DNA of 64,000 nt from JACCZX01 sp963801035 (GTDB lineage: Bacteria; Pseudomonadota; Gammaproteobacteria; Burkholderiales; Burkholderiaceae_F): assembly GCA_963801035.1 (NCBI GenBank), contig CAWDDF010000011.1, positions 57,846-121,845 of the forward strand, given 5' to 3'. The position numbers were made by a program, and so were the translations under genes. Each line of letters begins with the position of its first letter. Within the stretch, counting starts at the first letter, position 1. Shown here piece after piece: positions 1 to 9,807 of this stretch. The notes under the pieces are model-generated. The model was given only the letters and a program-made list of their open reading frames with translations. It ran no database searches and had not been told where the DNA came from.

Positions 1-230
1 GTGATCTTTCCGACGCCCTTTGCTTCGCGGTTGAACCACAATGGTTTGTTGTAGCCGCGTGCAGCCTTCCATTGCTCGATCGCTTCAGCGGTGACGCGCT
101 TGCCCCCGATATTGAGCCGTGCGATGTTGTCAGGCGAGTTGACGGCGAAAAACAACGTGAAAGTCAGCAGATTGACGCCAACCAGAATCAGCACCGCATA
201 CAAACAGCGGCGAAGGATGTAAGCGCCCAA
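1..230 (-). CDS. Peptide ABC transporter permease, N-terminal part (DppB/OppB-like)
   Basis: Partial gene; the window edge cuts it after 76 codons. It begins at TTG 230-228, directly after the TAG stop of the binding protein and in the same frame, so no earlier start is possible. The N-terminus (GAYILRRCLYAVLILVGV, then a hydrophobic helix to about residue 30) is that of DppB/OppB-type inner-membrane permeases, which begin with a short cytoplasmic Arg-rich segment and the first membrane helix. A loop with SPDN follows, as in this family. It would form the membrane channel for the substrate bound by the adjacent family 5 binding protein. The family assignment comes from the N-terminal pattern and the neighbour; the substrate is unknown. 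Confidence 0.75.
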   Translation of the reverse strand, partial: MGAYILRRCLYAVLILVGVNLLTFTLFFAVNSPDNIARLNIGGKRVTAEAIEQWKAARGYNKPLWFNREAKGVGKI

Positions 231-2464
231 CTACTCAGCCCCGCCGACTGCCAGACCGCGCGCCGCGTTCTCGCGCTCGCGCCGTTTCCAAGTCCGGTAA
301 GCGGGAATCACGGCAGCGACTAGTGCCAGCACGATGACAACGATCGGCCACCACACCGGGTTATTCCATTCTGCAATCTTCGTCGCCCGCAAGGTCGGGT
401 CAACTTTCATGTACATCAATCGGTCGTTAACGAGCGGCCCAGGCTTGACGTTGCCCAGCCATTGCTGATGCACGGTGCCGGCATAGGGGTTGTAGCCGAA
501 CGCCCATGCCGCGTCTTCTTGGGTTATCTGAACCATCCGGTCAATCACCTGCTGTTTGCGAGGCACGTCGTCGAGAAACTTCAGTTCCTCAAACAGCTTG
601 TCGAACTCTTCGTTCTTGTAGTTCGAGGAGTTCTCGCCGTTGCCTCCAGTCAGAGCCTTCGAGTTCGGACCATAGAGCAGGAACAGGAAATTTTCCGCAT
701 CAGGATAGTCGGCAAACCATCCCCACCAGAAAATCTGCAGTGAACCTTTTTCTGCCTTTTCCTGAAATCGGTTGTAATCCGTCGCGCGGATTTCGAGTTG
801 CACGCCGATCTTTGCGAACTGGCGCACCATCCACTCAACTTCCGCCTTCAGCTCTGGCGTCAGCGTGCGCTGATAGTCGTAGTTGAGCACAAGGGGTGCG
901 CCGGTCTTGGCATCGCGGCCGTCGGGATAGCCGGCCTCGGCAAGCAGCTTCTTCGCAACGTCGATTGACTTACGGCGCGGCTTGCCGTCGACGACGTCAT
1001 ATACGACACGGTTGATCGAATCCTTGCGAAAGCCGAACACGCCGGGAGGTACGGGCCCCATCGCAGGTTCGCCCGCTGCCTTGCTCTCGAAAACGCGCAC
1101 GAACTCTTCCCAATCGATCGCGATCGACAGCGCCTGGCGCAGTTTGCGATTGCGAATCTGCTGATCGGGCGTGTCGCCCTTGCCGACGACCGGATCGAGC
1201 CAGTTAAACCCAACGTACCAGTTCGAAATTTCGAGCGTCCGGGGCATGTGCACGCCCCGCTCGCGATACATTCGCGCGACTTCCTCCGAGTTCTTCGCGT
1301 CGAAGTCGAACTCGAGCAGCGTGTCGAACCGGTAGGTCACCGGAACGTCGTAATAGCCCTGCAGAAACTTAGCCTTCTGCGGAATCCTTTCCTTCTCGAT
1401 CGCCATCACGATGCGGTCGATAAAAGGTATTGGTTTGCCGCAATCGCTCAGAAGACCCGCTGCCTTGTCAGAGTCTTCGCCCTCGCAGGGATAGCGGTCA
1501 CCGGCAAAGTTAGGATTGCGCTCCAGTACGTGCCGGCGATTCTCTTGATATTCGACCAGCATGTAGGGACCGGTGCCCACCGGCCAGAAGTTAAGGGACA
1601 AATTCTTTCCAGCAAATCCGGATTGCGCATAGAACGCGTCGGCTTCCCAAGGGACCGGCGCGAAGAACGGCATTGAAAGCCAGTATTTGAACTGCGGATA
1701 TTTGCCCTTCAGCCGAATGCGCAATGTGTAATCGTCCAGAGCCTGTGCACCGGCCAGGTCGTATTTGCGAAAGTCGAGAAATGGCAGGTCGCGGCTCGCA
1801 GGATCCAGGCCCGTGCGCAATTCTTTATCGGCCGCGGCGATCGTATCGCCGTACTCCTTGAGTCCGACGATGTGCTCCGCCATCAGTGAATAGGACGCCG
1901 ATTTAATGCGCGGCGTCGCCAACCGGCGGATCGAGTACACATAGTCGTGCGCTGTCAACTCGCGCGTGCCCGGGTCAGCAAAATCGAACGGCGTGCGTTT
2001 GCCGGCGGACTCGTCTGCACTCAGCGAGTGGTATCGATACTTCCCATTCGCATCGCGCGTGAATGCCGGGTGCGGTGCATAGCGGACGCCACGTTTGATC
2101 TTGATGTCGTACACCGCTTCGGCGATGTCTTCGCCGCGCGCATCGGCTGGCAGCTCATTGCCGGCCTTGTCGAAATACCGCGGCACGGCGATGGCCTCCG
2201 CGACACGCGGCACGATCTCGTACGGTCGCTTTAAATAGTGAAAGCGATAAAGCGGCTCGTAAACGGAGTAGGTGAACGGCGTCTCATCAATTGCATACGA
2301 CGCGGTCGGATCGAGATAGCTGCGGTGACCGCTCCTCGAATGCAGTAAAAAACGTATTGGTCTGCTCGGCTCCGGCGGCGTGCGGGCTGTTCGTCACGCG
2401 GTCGCAACCGGACAAAGCGGCGAGCCACCACGCCCAGCGCCAGCACCCAGTTGACCAATCGCAT
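231..2464 (-). CDS. Peptide ABC transporter substrate-binding lipoprotein (SBP family 5), two frameshifts near the N-terminus
   Basis: Periplasmic binding protein of the DppA/OppA family (SBP_bac_5), about 740 residues if repaired. The long open frame (231-2213) carries the family body: YDIKIKRGVRYAPHP, an internal YSIRRLATP segment, and the C-terminal WWGWFADYPDAENF region typical of SBP_bac_5. The true start is ATG 2464 (MRLVNWVLALGVVA). One extra base near 2418 leads into a frame containing a lipobox (ALSGCDRV). A second extra base near 2329 returns to the frame HRSYLDPTASYAIDETPFTY, which joins the long ORF. A C-terminal membrane helix (about 20 hydrophobic residues before RTWKRRERE) is unusual for this family and could be a second anchor. 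It is transcribed ahead of the permease at 1-230. Confidence 0.8.
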
Positions 2465-2580
2465 CTTCGCTCCCCTTGCTCTTACGTTCGGATTCTATTG
2501 CCTGCACTGGGTCGGGCGATATCAGAGCGCCTCTATACTTCGGTGCAAGCAAACCTCGCGAAGGCGCGTCGCGATTCTCG

Positions 2581-3003
2581 GTGCCCAATAAACCCTTTAC
2601 GTGGACGATCCGCGTTTACTACGAAGACACGGATGCTTGCGGAATCGTCTACTACGCCAATTACCTCAAGTTCTTCGAGCGGGCGCGTACCGAATGGTTG
2701 CGCTCGTTTGGCTTCGAGCAGCAAAAAATGGCCGACGACCATGGGCTGCGCTTCGTGATCGCGAGTGTCGAATGCGAGTTCAAGCTACCCGCCAGGCTCG
2801 ACGACGTAATCGAGCTCGATGTTCGGGTGGCGAGGCTCGGAAGCGCGTCGATGGTATTCGAGCAGTCGGCCAAACGAGGTGGCGCGGTGCTGGCCACCGC
2901 GCGAGTCCGTGTCGGATGCATCGAAACGAAGACATTCATCCCCGCGCCGCTGCCTGCGTTCCTGCGCGCCGCGGTTGAGCAACTGCCCCAACAACACGCA
3001 TGA
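2581..3003 (+). CDS. ybgC: Tol-Pal system acyl-CoA thioesterase YbgC
   Basis: Hotdog-fold thioesterase of the 4-hydroxybenzoyl-CoA thioesterase/YbgC family, 140 residues. The signature YYEDTDACGIVYYANYLKF holds the catalytic Asp of the D-x-x-G-x-V-Y-x-x-x-Y pattern. The GTG at 2581 (VPNKPFTWTIRVYYED) is chosen because family members begin a few residues before the first strand; the open frame extends upstream to 2476 but that stretch has no similarity to the family. First gene of the tol-pal operon. Its TGA overlaps the tolQ ATG (ATGA), so the two are translationally coupled. In E. coli it acts on acyl-CoA or acyl-ACP and is linked to phospholipid metabolism. Confidence 0.93.
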   Translation: MPNKPFTWTIRVYYEDTDACGIVYYANYLKFFERARTEWLRSFGFEQQKMADDHGLRFVIASVECEFKLPARLDDVIELDVRVARLGSASMVFEQSAKRGGAVLATARVRVGCIETKTFIPAPLPAFLRAAVEQLPQQHA

Positions 3004-3683
3004 CACCGACCGCCGACCTGTCGATTCTTTCGCTGATCACGCAGTCCACTTTGGTGGTGCAACTGGTGATGCTGCTGCTTGCAGTGCTTTCGATCGCGTC
3101 CTGGACGGCAATCTTTCAGAAGCAGTTCTCGATCAGGCGGGCCAAGCGCGAGACCAATGACTTCGAGAAACAGTTCTGGGGAGGCGCCGATTTATCTCGG
3201 CTGTACGAGATTGCGTCGAATCCGCGGCGCAGGGCTGGCGCGGAAGAGCGTATTTTTGAAGCGGGCATGAGCGAGTATCTGAAGCTGCGCTCAAGGGGAA
3301 CAACGTCCGAAGATCGCCCGGCGATGCTCGACGGCGCGCGCCGTGCGATGAGGGCAGCCTATCAGCGCGAAATGGATGCGCTCGAAGCGCGGCTCAATTT
3401 CCTCGCGTCGGTAGGTTCGGTCAGCCCGTATATCGGGCTATTCGGCACCGTCTGGGGAATCATGCATGCCTTTACCGGTCTGTCGAATCTGCAGCAGGCC
3501 AATCTGGCGAGCGTGGCGCCCGGGATTGCCGAGGCGCTGGTTGCGACCGCGATCGGTCTGTTTGCCGCGATCCCGGCGGTCGTTGCTTACAACCGGTTTG
3601 CGAATGACATCGATCGACTGGCGAATCGATTCGAAAGCTTTATGGAAGAGTTTCTGAACATCCTGCAGCGGCATAAGCATTAG
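3000..3683 (+). CDS. tolQ: Tol-Pal system inner-membrane proton channel subunit TolQ
   Basis: MotA/TolQ/ExbB family protein of 227 residues, the usual length. Three membrane segments are visible: about residues 15-38, 138-158 and 172-197. The conserved GLFGTVWGIMHAF motif in the second helix and the APGIAEALVATAIGLFAAIPAV motif region in the third mark the channel. With TolR it uses the proton gradient to energise TolA, which acts on Pal at the division site and supports outer-membrane constriction and stability. The start ATG 3000 overlaps the ybgC stop; tolR begins 3 bases after its stop. Confidence 0.97.
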   Translation: MTPTADLSILSLITQSTLVVQLVMLLLAVLSIASWTAIFQKQFSIRRAKRETNDFEKQFWGGADLSRLYEIASNPRRRAGAEERIFEAGMSEYLKLRSRGTTSEDRPAMLDGARRAMRAAYQREMDALEARLNFLASVGSVSPYIGLFGTVWGIMHAFTGLSNLQQANLASVAPGIAEALVATAIGLFAAIPAVVAYNRFANDIDRLANRFESFMEEFLNILQRHKH

Positions 3684-3686
3684 TCA

Positions 3687-4109
3687 ATGGCACTCGTTGC
3701 GCGCCGCACCGGTCGACGCCGCCGATTGATGGCGGACATCAATGTCGTGCCGTACGTCGACGTCATGCTGGTGCTCGTCGTGATTCTGATGGTGGCGGCG
3801 CCGTTCGTGAACCCGGGGCTGGTCGAGCTGCCGACCGTCGCGAAGGCGGGACAGCAAAAAGAGATTCCGGTACGCGTGGTCGTGCGCAGCGACGGCCGCG
3901 TCTCGCTGTACGACGGCAGCGTCGAGACCGGAGTTCAGAAGTCGGAGCTTGTCTCGGGTGTGCGCCAGCGCCAGAAAGGGGATCCGAAGGTGCCGGTCGT
4001 GATCGAAGCGGACTCGAAGGTTGAGTACAAGGCAGTCGTTGGGGTGATGAGCGATCTGCAGAAAGCCGGCATCGAACGAGTCGGACTGTCGGTGCGGCTC
4101 GCGCAATAG
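3687..4109 (+). CDS. tolR: Tol-Pal system protein TolR
   Basis: ExbD/TolR family, 140 residues. It has a basic N-terminus (RRTGRRRRL), one membrane helix from about residue 20 to 40, and the conserved channel aspartate at residue 25 (NVVPYVDVMLVLVVI). The periplasmic domain follows (residues 45-140) and ends in a region like SVRLAQ. It partners TolQ in the proton-driven motor that energises TolA. Three bases separate it from tolQ and five from tolA, so the genes form one transcript. Confidence 0.96.
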   Translation: MALVARRTGRRRRLMADINVVPYVDVMLVLVVILMVAAPFVNPGLVELPTVAKAGQQKEIPVRVVVRSDGRVSLYDGSVETGVQKSELVSGVRQRQKGDPKVPVVIEADSKVEYKAVVGVMSDLQKAGIERVGLSVRLAQ

Positions 4110-4114
4110 GCTCG

Positions 4115-4900
4115 ATGGCTGCTGTCCAAACGAGATCCTCGCGCCCGCGCTGGCATGCCCCTGAGAAGGGCAGCGGCCCGGCCTTTGCGCTGTCGCTGCT
4201 GGCACACGCGCTGTTGTTCATAGCGATCGCGTTCGCCGTGCGTTGGAAGAGTGAACCTGTTGGCACCGTGTCGGCCGAGTTATGGAGCCTGCCGCCGCCC
4301 GCAGCGGTGCCGCAGCCCGTGCCGCCTCCGCCGCCGGCACCGCCGAAGGTCGAGCCACCGCCGCCCGAGCCGCCGCGCAAGGCCGATATCGTCGAGGAGA
4401 AAAAGCCGCCACCGAAGGTTGAGCCCAAGAAAGAGGAACCGAAGAAGCCTGAGCCGAAGAAAGAGGAGCCGAAGAAAATCGATCCACCGAAGAAAATCGA
4501 GCCGCCGAAGCAAGATGAAACGAAGGCCGCCAAAGCTGCCGCCGACGCCCAAATGAAGCGCTTACTCGCGCAGGCGGGGACGGCGCCGACCGGCACAGCC
4601 GGGGGCGGCGGCTTCTCAGACAAATACGCCGCTCAGGTGATCACCTGCATTCGCCCGCATATCGTTTTCAACGTTCCTGATTCGATCAACCCGCAGCAGC
4701 ACGTCGCAGTGTTTGACGTGATGCTGCTGCCCACCGGCGAGCAGACTGGCGCTCCACGTTTGATCAAGGGGAGCGGCCTTGCGGCATATGACCAGGCAGT
4801 CGAGCGCGCAATACGCCGATGCGATCCATTTCCACCGCCGCGAGAGGGAACGATGCCACGCTCGGTGCGACTGTTATTCGACCCCGTGGAGACGCGTTGA
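4115..4900 (+). CDS. tolA: Cell envelope integrity protein TolA
   Basis: Inner-membrane-anchored periplasm-spanning protein, 261 residues. Order: cytoplasmic N-terminus, one membrane helix (about residues 25-42), a Pro-rich stretch (residues 55-85), then a Lys/Glu/Pro repeat region built on KKEEPKKPEPKKEEPKK (about residues 90-135), then a C-terminal TolA/TonB-like domain (residues 165-261) that contacts TolB and Pal. The low-complexity linker is shorter than the long helical domain of E. coli TolA, which is common in betaproteobacteria. Together with TolQR it transmits energy to the outer membrane. Confidence 0.94.
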   Translation: MAAVQTRSSRPRWHAPEKGSGPAFALSLLAHALLFIAIAFAVRWKSEPVGTVSAELWSLPPPAAVPQPVPPPPPAPPKVEPPPPEPPRKADIVEEKKPPPKVEPKKEEPKKPEPKKEEPKKIDPPKKIEPPKQDETKAAKAAADAQMKRLLAQAGTAPTGTAGGGGFSDKYAAQVITCIRPHIVFNVPDSINPQQHVAVFDVMLLPTGEQTGAPRLIKGSGLAAYDQAVERAIRRCDPFPPPREGTMPRSVRLLFDPVETR

Positions 4901-4962
4901 CGCGTGATAACCCTGAACAGCTGCGCGACGTTCAGCGTGTCGCTCTGTCTATACTCAATTCG

Positions 4963-6285
4963 ATGTCAAAGCTAATTTCAAGACCCATTGTGAAACCAGT
5001 TCTGATGCGCCGCGTGTTGTGCGCGATGCCCGCGGCTCTCGTGCTTGGCTTGGTGCCTAGCGCCTCAGTCGCACAATTGCAAGTGCAGATCACAGGTGTC
5101 GGCAGCCAGCAGTTCCCGATTTCGATTGCGAGCTTTGCGCGCGATGGCCAGGCACCACCGGCCGAGATCGATTCGATCATTCGGGCCGACCTCGCGCGCA
5201 GCGGATTGTTTCGAATCGTTGATGCAGGCACTCAGCCGCTCGCGGAAAACGCGAGCGTCAATTTTGGCGAGTGGAAAGGACGCGGCGCCGATGCGTTGGT
5301 CGTCGGCAGCGTCGCACGTCTCGCAGATGGTCGCTTCGACGTTCGATATCGCCTGCACGATACGGTCAAGCAGACTCAACTCGACGGTCTGTCGTACGTC
5401 AGCACAGCTGCCGATCTGCGTTTGACCGCGCATCGAATCGCGGATCGGATCTACGAGAAAATTACCGGCGAGCGTGGAGTGTTTGCGACGCGCATTGCCT
5501 ACGTGGTGCAGACGTCTCCGAAGTCGTGGGAGCTGCACATCGCCGATGCAGACGGATTCAACTCGCAGGCCGCACTGCGCTCTCGCGAACCCATCATCTC
5601 GCCCGCATGGGCTCCAGACGGCACACGCCTTGCTTACGTCTCGTTCGAATCGGGTAAGCCCGTCGTCTATGTGCACTCGGTCACGACGGGAGAGCGGCGC
5701 GCGGTTGCCAACTTTCGCGGATCAAACAGTGCGCCCGCGTGGTCGCCAGACGGACGGTCACTGGCCGTGACGCTTACCCGCGAGGGCAATTCACAAGTTT
5801 TTTTGATGAACGCAGATGGTTCGAATGTACGGCGGCTCACGACCTCGTCCGGCATCGATACAGAGCCTGCATTCAGCACTGATGGCGGGTCGATCTACTT
5901 TACGTCCGATCGCGGCGGCGGACCGCAGATTTACCGGATGCCCGTATCTGGCGGCGCCGCGCAGCGCGTTACATTCAATGGCGACTACAACATCAGCGCG
6001 CGCGTGAGCCCTGACGGCAAACAACTGGCCTACATCGGAAGGCGCGGTGGACGCTTGCAGGTCTATGTGCTTGATCTGGCCAGTGGCCAGGAAGTAGCCG
6101 TTACCGATACGACTAGCGATGAATCGCCAAGCTTTGCCCCGAATGGAAGATTGTTGCTGTATGCCACTGAGGTCAAGGGCCGCGGCATCCTTGCATCGGC
6201 GTCTACGGATGGTCGTGTGCGAACGCGGCTGTCGGGTCCAAGTGGTGATATTCGCGAGCCAACCTGGGGCCCATTCATTAAGTAA
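4963..6285 (+). CDS. tolB: Tol-Pal system periplasmic beta-propeller protein TolB
   Basis: Periplasmic protein, 440 residues from ATG 4963 (MSKLISRPIVKPVLMRRV); ATG 5005 (MRRVLCAMPAALVLGLV) is an equally plausible start that begins directly with the signal peptide. Cleavage is likely after SASVAQ. An N-terminal alpha/beta domain (mature residues 1-130) is followed by a six-bladed propeller with repeated PAWSPDGRSLAVT, PAFSTDGGSIYF and ARVSPDGKQLAYI motifs. It binds Pal and the TolA C-terminal domain. The ORF reads open upstream to 4819 over the end of tolA, but family members do not have that extension. Confidence 0.95.
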   Translation: MSKLISRPIVKPVLMRRVLCAMPAALVLGLVPSASVAQLQVQITGVGSQQFPISIASFARDGQAPPAEIDSIIRADLARSGLFRIVDAGTQPLAENASVNFGEWKGRGADALVVGSVARLADGRFDVRYRLHDTVKQTQLDGLSYVSTAADLRLTAHRIADRIYEKITGERGVFATRIAYVVQTSPKSWELHIADADGFNSQAALRSREPIISPAWAPDGTRLAYVSFESGKPVVYVHSVTTGERRAVANFRGSNSAPAWSPDGRSLAVTLTREGNSQVFLMNADGSNVRRLTTSSGIDTEPAFSTDGGSIYFTSDRGGGPQIYRMPVSGGAAQRVTFNGDYNISARVSPDGKQLAYIGRRGGRLQVYVLDLASGQEVAVTDTTSDESPSFAPNGRLLLYATEVKGRGILASASTDGRVRTRLSGPSGDIREPTWGPFIK

Positions 6286-6312
6286 AGTGTATTAAGTGAA
6301 GAGGAGTAAATC

Positions 6313-6865
6313 ATGAGACTTAACCATCTTTCTCGTGGCGCGTTGCTGACCGCTTCCGTGGTCTTTGCGCTGGTCGGTTGTTCGTCAGTCAATCTCGATG
6401 AGCAGCCCGCGGCGCCGATAGTCGATTCGAGCGCGACGACTGATACCAAAACCGGTCCGGATCCGCGCGCCGTCGCGTCCGGTCGACGCCCAGGCGGGCC
6501 GCGCGCTTGACCCGCTCAATGATCCCAACAATCCGCTGTCCAAGCGCAGCATCTTCTTCGACTTTGATAGCTTCGTCGTCAAGAGTGAATATCAGCCGAT
6601 CGTGCAGACTCACGGCAGCTATCTCGGCACCAATAAACAGCGGCGTGTAACCGTCGAGGGCCATACCGACGAGCGTGGCGGCCGCGAATACAACCTTGCG
6701 CTCGGACAGAAGCGCGCAGAGGCGGTCAAGCAGAGATTGCTGTTGCTGGGTGTGGTTGACTCCCAAGTGGAAACCGTCAGCTTTGGTGAGGAAAAGCCAC
6801 GCGGAACAGGTTCGAGTGAAGATGCGTGGGCGCAAAATCGCCGGGCAGACCTGAACTACCGATAA
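6313..6865 (+). CDS. pal: Peptidoglycan-associated lipoprotein Pal, one frameshift
   Basis: Outer-membrane lipoprotein with an OmpA-like peptidoglycan-binding domain. ATG 6313 follows a GAGGAG ribosome site. Signal peptide and lipobox ALVGC (Cys about residue 23). One extra G near 6481 breaks the frame: the first frame stops at 6510. The continuation VDAQAGRALDPLNDP, SKRSIFFDFDSFVVK and the domain core VEGHTDERGGREYNLALGQ, with RA-AV and NRRADL, read from the next frame to the stop at 6865. Repaired length about 183 residues, normal for Pal. A one-base homopolymer difference (GG for G) in an otherwise intact gene points to a sequencing indel. Confidence 0.92.
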
Positions 6866-6960
6866 GAGTCAGAACGCGCGGCTGGCGCTGAGGGGCGTTT
6901 GCTCGCGGTAAGAAGGCAGAGGGGCCGATGGGCGGTCGCTCTTGATTGGGGAGCGTGCAC

Positions 6961-7709
6961 TTGAAGTGGATCGGCTTACTGGTTGCGCTTTGCCTCGCAT
7001 CGCCGGCGCACGCGCAGATTTTTTCCGACAGCGAGGCGCGCAAGGCCATTTTGGAGCTGCGTGCGAAGTTGGCGGAGCTACAACAGAGGGACTCCGACCT
7101 ATCTGCTCGGATCGATCGTCTCGAAGCGGCACAACGTAATCAGCTCGAGCTTGCGAATCAGACCGAGACCCTGCGACAGGAAATCGCACGGCTGCGCGGG
7201 CAGGTAGAGGCATTGACCAACGAAGTCGCCACGCTGCAGAAGCGCAACAAGGATTTGTATGCCGATCTGGATGCGCGGCTGAAGAAGGTGGAGCCGTCCA
7301 ACGTTACCGTCGATGGTCGGCCGGTTGCCGTCGAGCGGCCCGAACAGGGAGCGTACGAAGCCGCGCTCGCGCAGTTTCGTGCCTCGGATTTCAAAGGGGC
7401 GCTTGCGAGCTTTCAGCAATTTGTCGCGCGCTATCCGCAGTCGCCTTACGTGCCCGTGGCGCATTACTGGATCGGCAGCTCGCATTACGCGCTGAAGGAA
7501 TACAAATCCGCGATCGCCGCGCAGCAATCCTCGTGGACAAGTACAGCGACTCAACGCGCGCGCCCGATGCGTTGCTGTCGATTGCCGAAAGCCAGCTGCA
7601 GCTCGGCGACAAGAAATCGGCGAATCGCACGCTCGGCCGCTTGATCAAAGATTACCCAGACAGCGATGCTGCGAAGGTTGCGCGCGAGCGGTTGCCTGCG
7701 ACGCGATAA
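6961..7709 (+). CDS. cpoB: Cell division coordinator CpoB (YbgF), one frameshift
   Basis: Last gene of the tol-pal operon. Start chosen at TTG 6961 because GGGGAG lies 7-8 bases upstream; GTG 6955 and TTG 6946 are alternatives. Signal peptide to AHAQ, then a coiled coil (about mature residues 10-90, ELRAKLAELQQRDSDL and heptads onward), then TPR repeats (YEAALAQFRASDFKGALASF; YPQSPYVPVAHYWIGSSHY). Near 7530 one A is missing from CAGCAAATCC, which derails the published frame; the next frame continues ILVDKYSDSTRAPDALLSIA to the end at LPATR and TAA 7707-7709. CpoB links PBP1B activity and Tol in E. coli. Confidence 0.9.
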
Positions 7710-7721
7710 AGCGCGAGTCAC

Positions 7722-8839
7722 ATGACGCCGGAGGGTGACCTGGTCGCACTTGCGACCATCGTCGTCGCGAGCATATTTGCACTCGCCTTCGCCTTCGGCG
7801 CGATCACCCAGCGCACCAACTTTTGCACGATGGGCAGCGTCGCAGACATCGTTACTTTCGGCGACTGGACGCGCATGCGTCAATGGCTACTGGCAATCGC
7901 CGTCGCGATACTCGGTACCAATCTTCTGGCGGCAACAGGAATCATCGACACTGCCGACAGCTTCTACACCTCGCCGCGCTTCATGCCGCTTGCGTATTGA
8001 TCGGCGGGCTGCTGTTCGGGTTTGGCATGGTGTTGACGGGAGGATGCGGATCGAAGTCGCTGGTGCGGGCAGGCGGCGGCAGCCTGAAGTCGCTGGTCGT
8101 CATCGTGGTGCTCGGCATCGTCGCCTATATATCGTTGCGCGGACTGCTCGCGGTATTTCGCGTCGGCGTTATCGAGCCGGTCGGCGCCCGGCTAGCCACG
8201 CCTCAGGATCTGCCATCATTGATTGCTGGCATCGGCGTTTCGAAATCTGCACTGCAAATCGGCCTCGCGCTGTTGCTGTCCGGCTTGTTGTTCGTCCTGG
8301 TCTTTCGCGATCGCAGCTTTCGCACGTTCGACAATCTTCTTGCAGGTCTCGGAATTGGAGCGATCATCGTCGCCGCCTGGGCGATCTCGGGCACGATCGG
8401 TCACGTCGAGGAGCACCCGAACACTCTGCAGGAAGCATTCTTGCGAACCAACTCGGGGCGCATGGAGTCGCTATCGTTCGTCGCGCCGGTGGCTTACACG
8501 ATCGATTACCTGATGTTCTTCAGCGACACGAGCAAGGTGATCACGATCGGCATTGCGGCGGTGCTCGGAATGGTTGCAGGCTCCGCGGCGTATGCGGTCA
8601 TCGCTGGCAAGTTTCGATGGGAGGGGTTTCGCGATACCGAAGACACGGCCAATCATCTGGTCGGCGCGGCGTTGATGGGTTTCGGCGGCGTCACTGCGCT
8701 CGGGTGCACGGTCGGTCAGGGTTTGTCGGGTGTGTCGACGCTGGCGGTGGGATCGTTCATCGCGGTTGCTGCGATCGTCGCGGGAGCTGTGTTGGCACTG
8801 AAGTATCAGGCGTGGCGACTGGACCGAGTGGCCGCATAG
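7722..8839 (+). CDS. YeeE/YedE family transporter (sulfur-compound uptake type), one frameshift
   Basis: Polytopic membrane protein of the YeeE/YedE (DUF395, TsuA-like) family, about 372 residues when repaired. The family Cys motifs are present: QRTNFCTMG near residue 35, GGCGSKSLVRAGGGS near residue 110, and GCTVGQGLSGVS near residue 330. Members studied elsewhere take up thiosulfate, with Cys residues lining the path. A missing T near 7999 (TATTGATC for TATTTGATC) stops the first frame at 8000; reading resumes in the next frame at LIGGLLFGFGMVLTGG. It starts 12 bases after cpoB and is followed 3 bases later by the metallo-hydrolase, suggesting an operon with it. The substrate here is not shown. 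Confidence 0.85.
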
Positions 8840-8842
8840 GGA

Positions 8843-9800
8843 GTGAGCGTGGAAAAGAAGTTTGCATCGCAGGCTGACCTCGAAGAAAAGTTGGCGAGCT
8901 TCGACAAGCTGTCCGACAACGCGTATGCCTATACGACAGAGGGCGACCCAAATACGGGCATCGTGATCGGCGACGACGCCGTGATGGTGATCGATGCGCA
9001 GGCAACGCCGGTGATGGCGCAGGACGTGATCCGGCATATCCGCCAGGTGACCGACAAGCCGATCAAATACGTCGTACTGACGCACTATCACGCGGTGCGC
9101 GTGCTCGGTGCTTCCGGCTACAACGCAGAGCACATCATCGCCAGTCGCGATACGCATGACCTGATCGTCGAGCGCGGCGAAGCCGATATGAGAAGTGAGA
9201 TAGAGCGGTTTCCAAGGCTGTTTCGCGCGGTCGAGTCGGTACCCGGCCTCACGTGGCCGACGATCGTGTTTGAGAAACGCCTCACACTGATGTTGGGAAA
9301 GCTGCAGGTGGAGATCATGCAGCTCGGCCGTGGTCACACAAAGGGCGACACCGTGGTGTGGCTGCCGCAGCAAAAGATTCTGTTCTCCGGCGACCTGGTC
9401 GAGTTCGACGCGACGCCATATACCGGCGACGCCTATCTGGCCGATTGGCCCGCCACGCTCGATGCCGTCGCCGCTCTTGGCCCGCAAAAGTTAGTTCCGG
9501 GTCGCGGTGCGGCGCTGCAGACGCCGGAGCGAGTCAAGGCGGGCCTCGACGGCACACGTGCGTTCGTTACCGCGATGTATGAGTCGGTCAAACGCGGAGC
9601 GGTCGCCGGACGTGATCTGCGCAGCGTCTACAAGGAAACTTACGACGCGTTGAAACCGACAGTTCGGCCATTGGGTGATCTTCGATCACTGTCTGCCTTT
9701 CGACGTTAGCCGCGCGTACGACGAAGCGACAGGGCACCAGCATCCACGCATCTGGACTGCACAGCGGGACAAGGAAATGTGGGAGTCGCTCGAGGGGTGA
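8843..9800 (+). CDS. MBL-fold metallo-hydrolase with altered metal motif, frameshifted C-terminus
   Basis: Metallo-beta-lactamase fold protein, about 318 residues. The fold is recognisable from GIVIGDDAVMVIDAQAT, the LTHYHAVRVLGASGY segment, GRGHTKGDTVVWLP and ILFSGDLVE. The usual HxHxDH metal motif reads HYHAVR (near residue 81): the Asp and third His are replaced, so metal binding is likely altered. An extra base near 9661 ends the first frame at 9709; the continuation HWVIFDHCLPFDVSRAYDEA to MWESLEG and TGA 9798-9800 has good coding character and lies in the next frame. Start may be GTG 8843 or GTG 8849 (AGGGAG five bases upstream). It lies between the YeeE transporter and the FAD monooxygenase. 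Confidence 0.8.
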
Positions 9801-9807
9801 CGGCGCC

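Noticed and set aside
8471..9487. A 338-residue minus-strand ORF opposite the YeeE and MBL genes
   Set aside because: His/Arg/Asp-rich shadow translation of well-supported genes.
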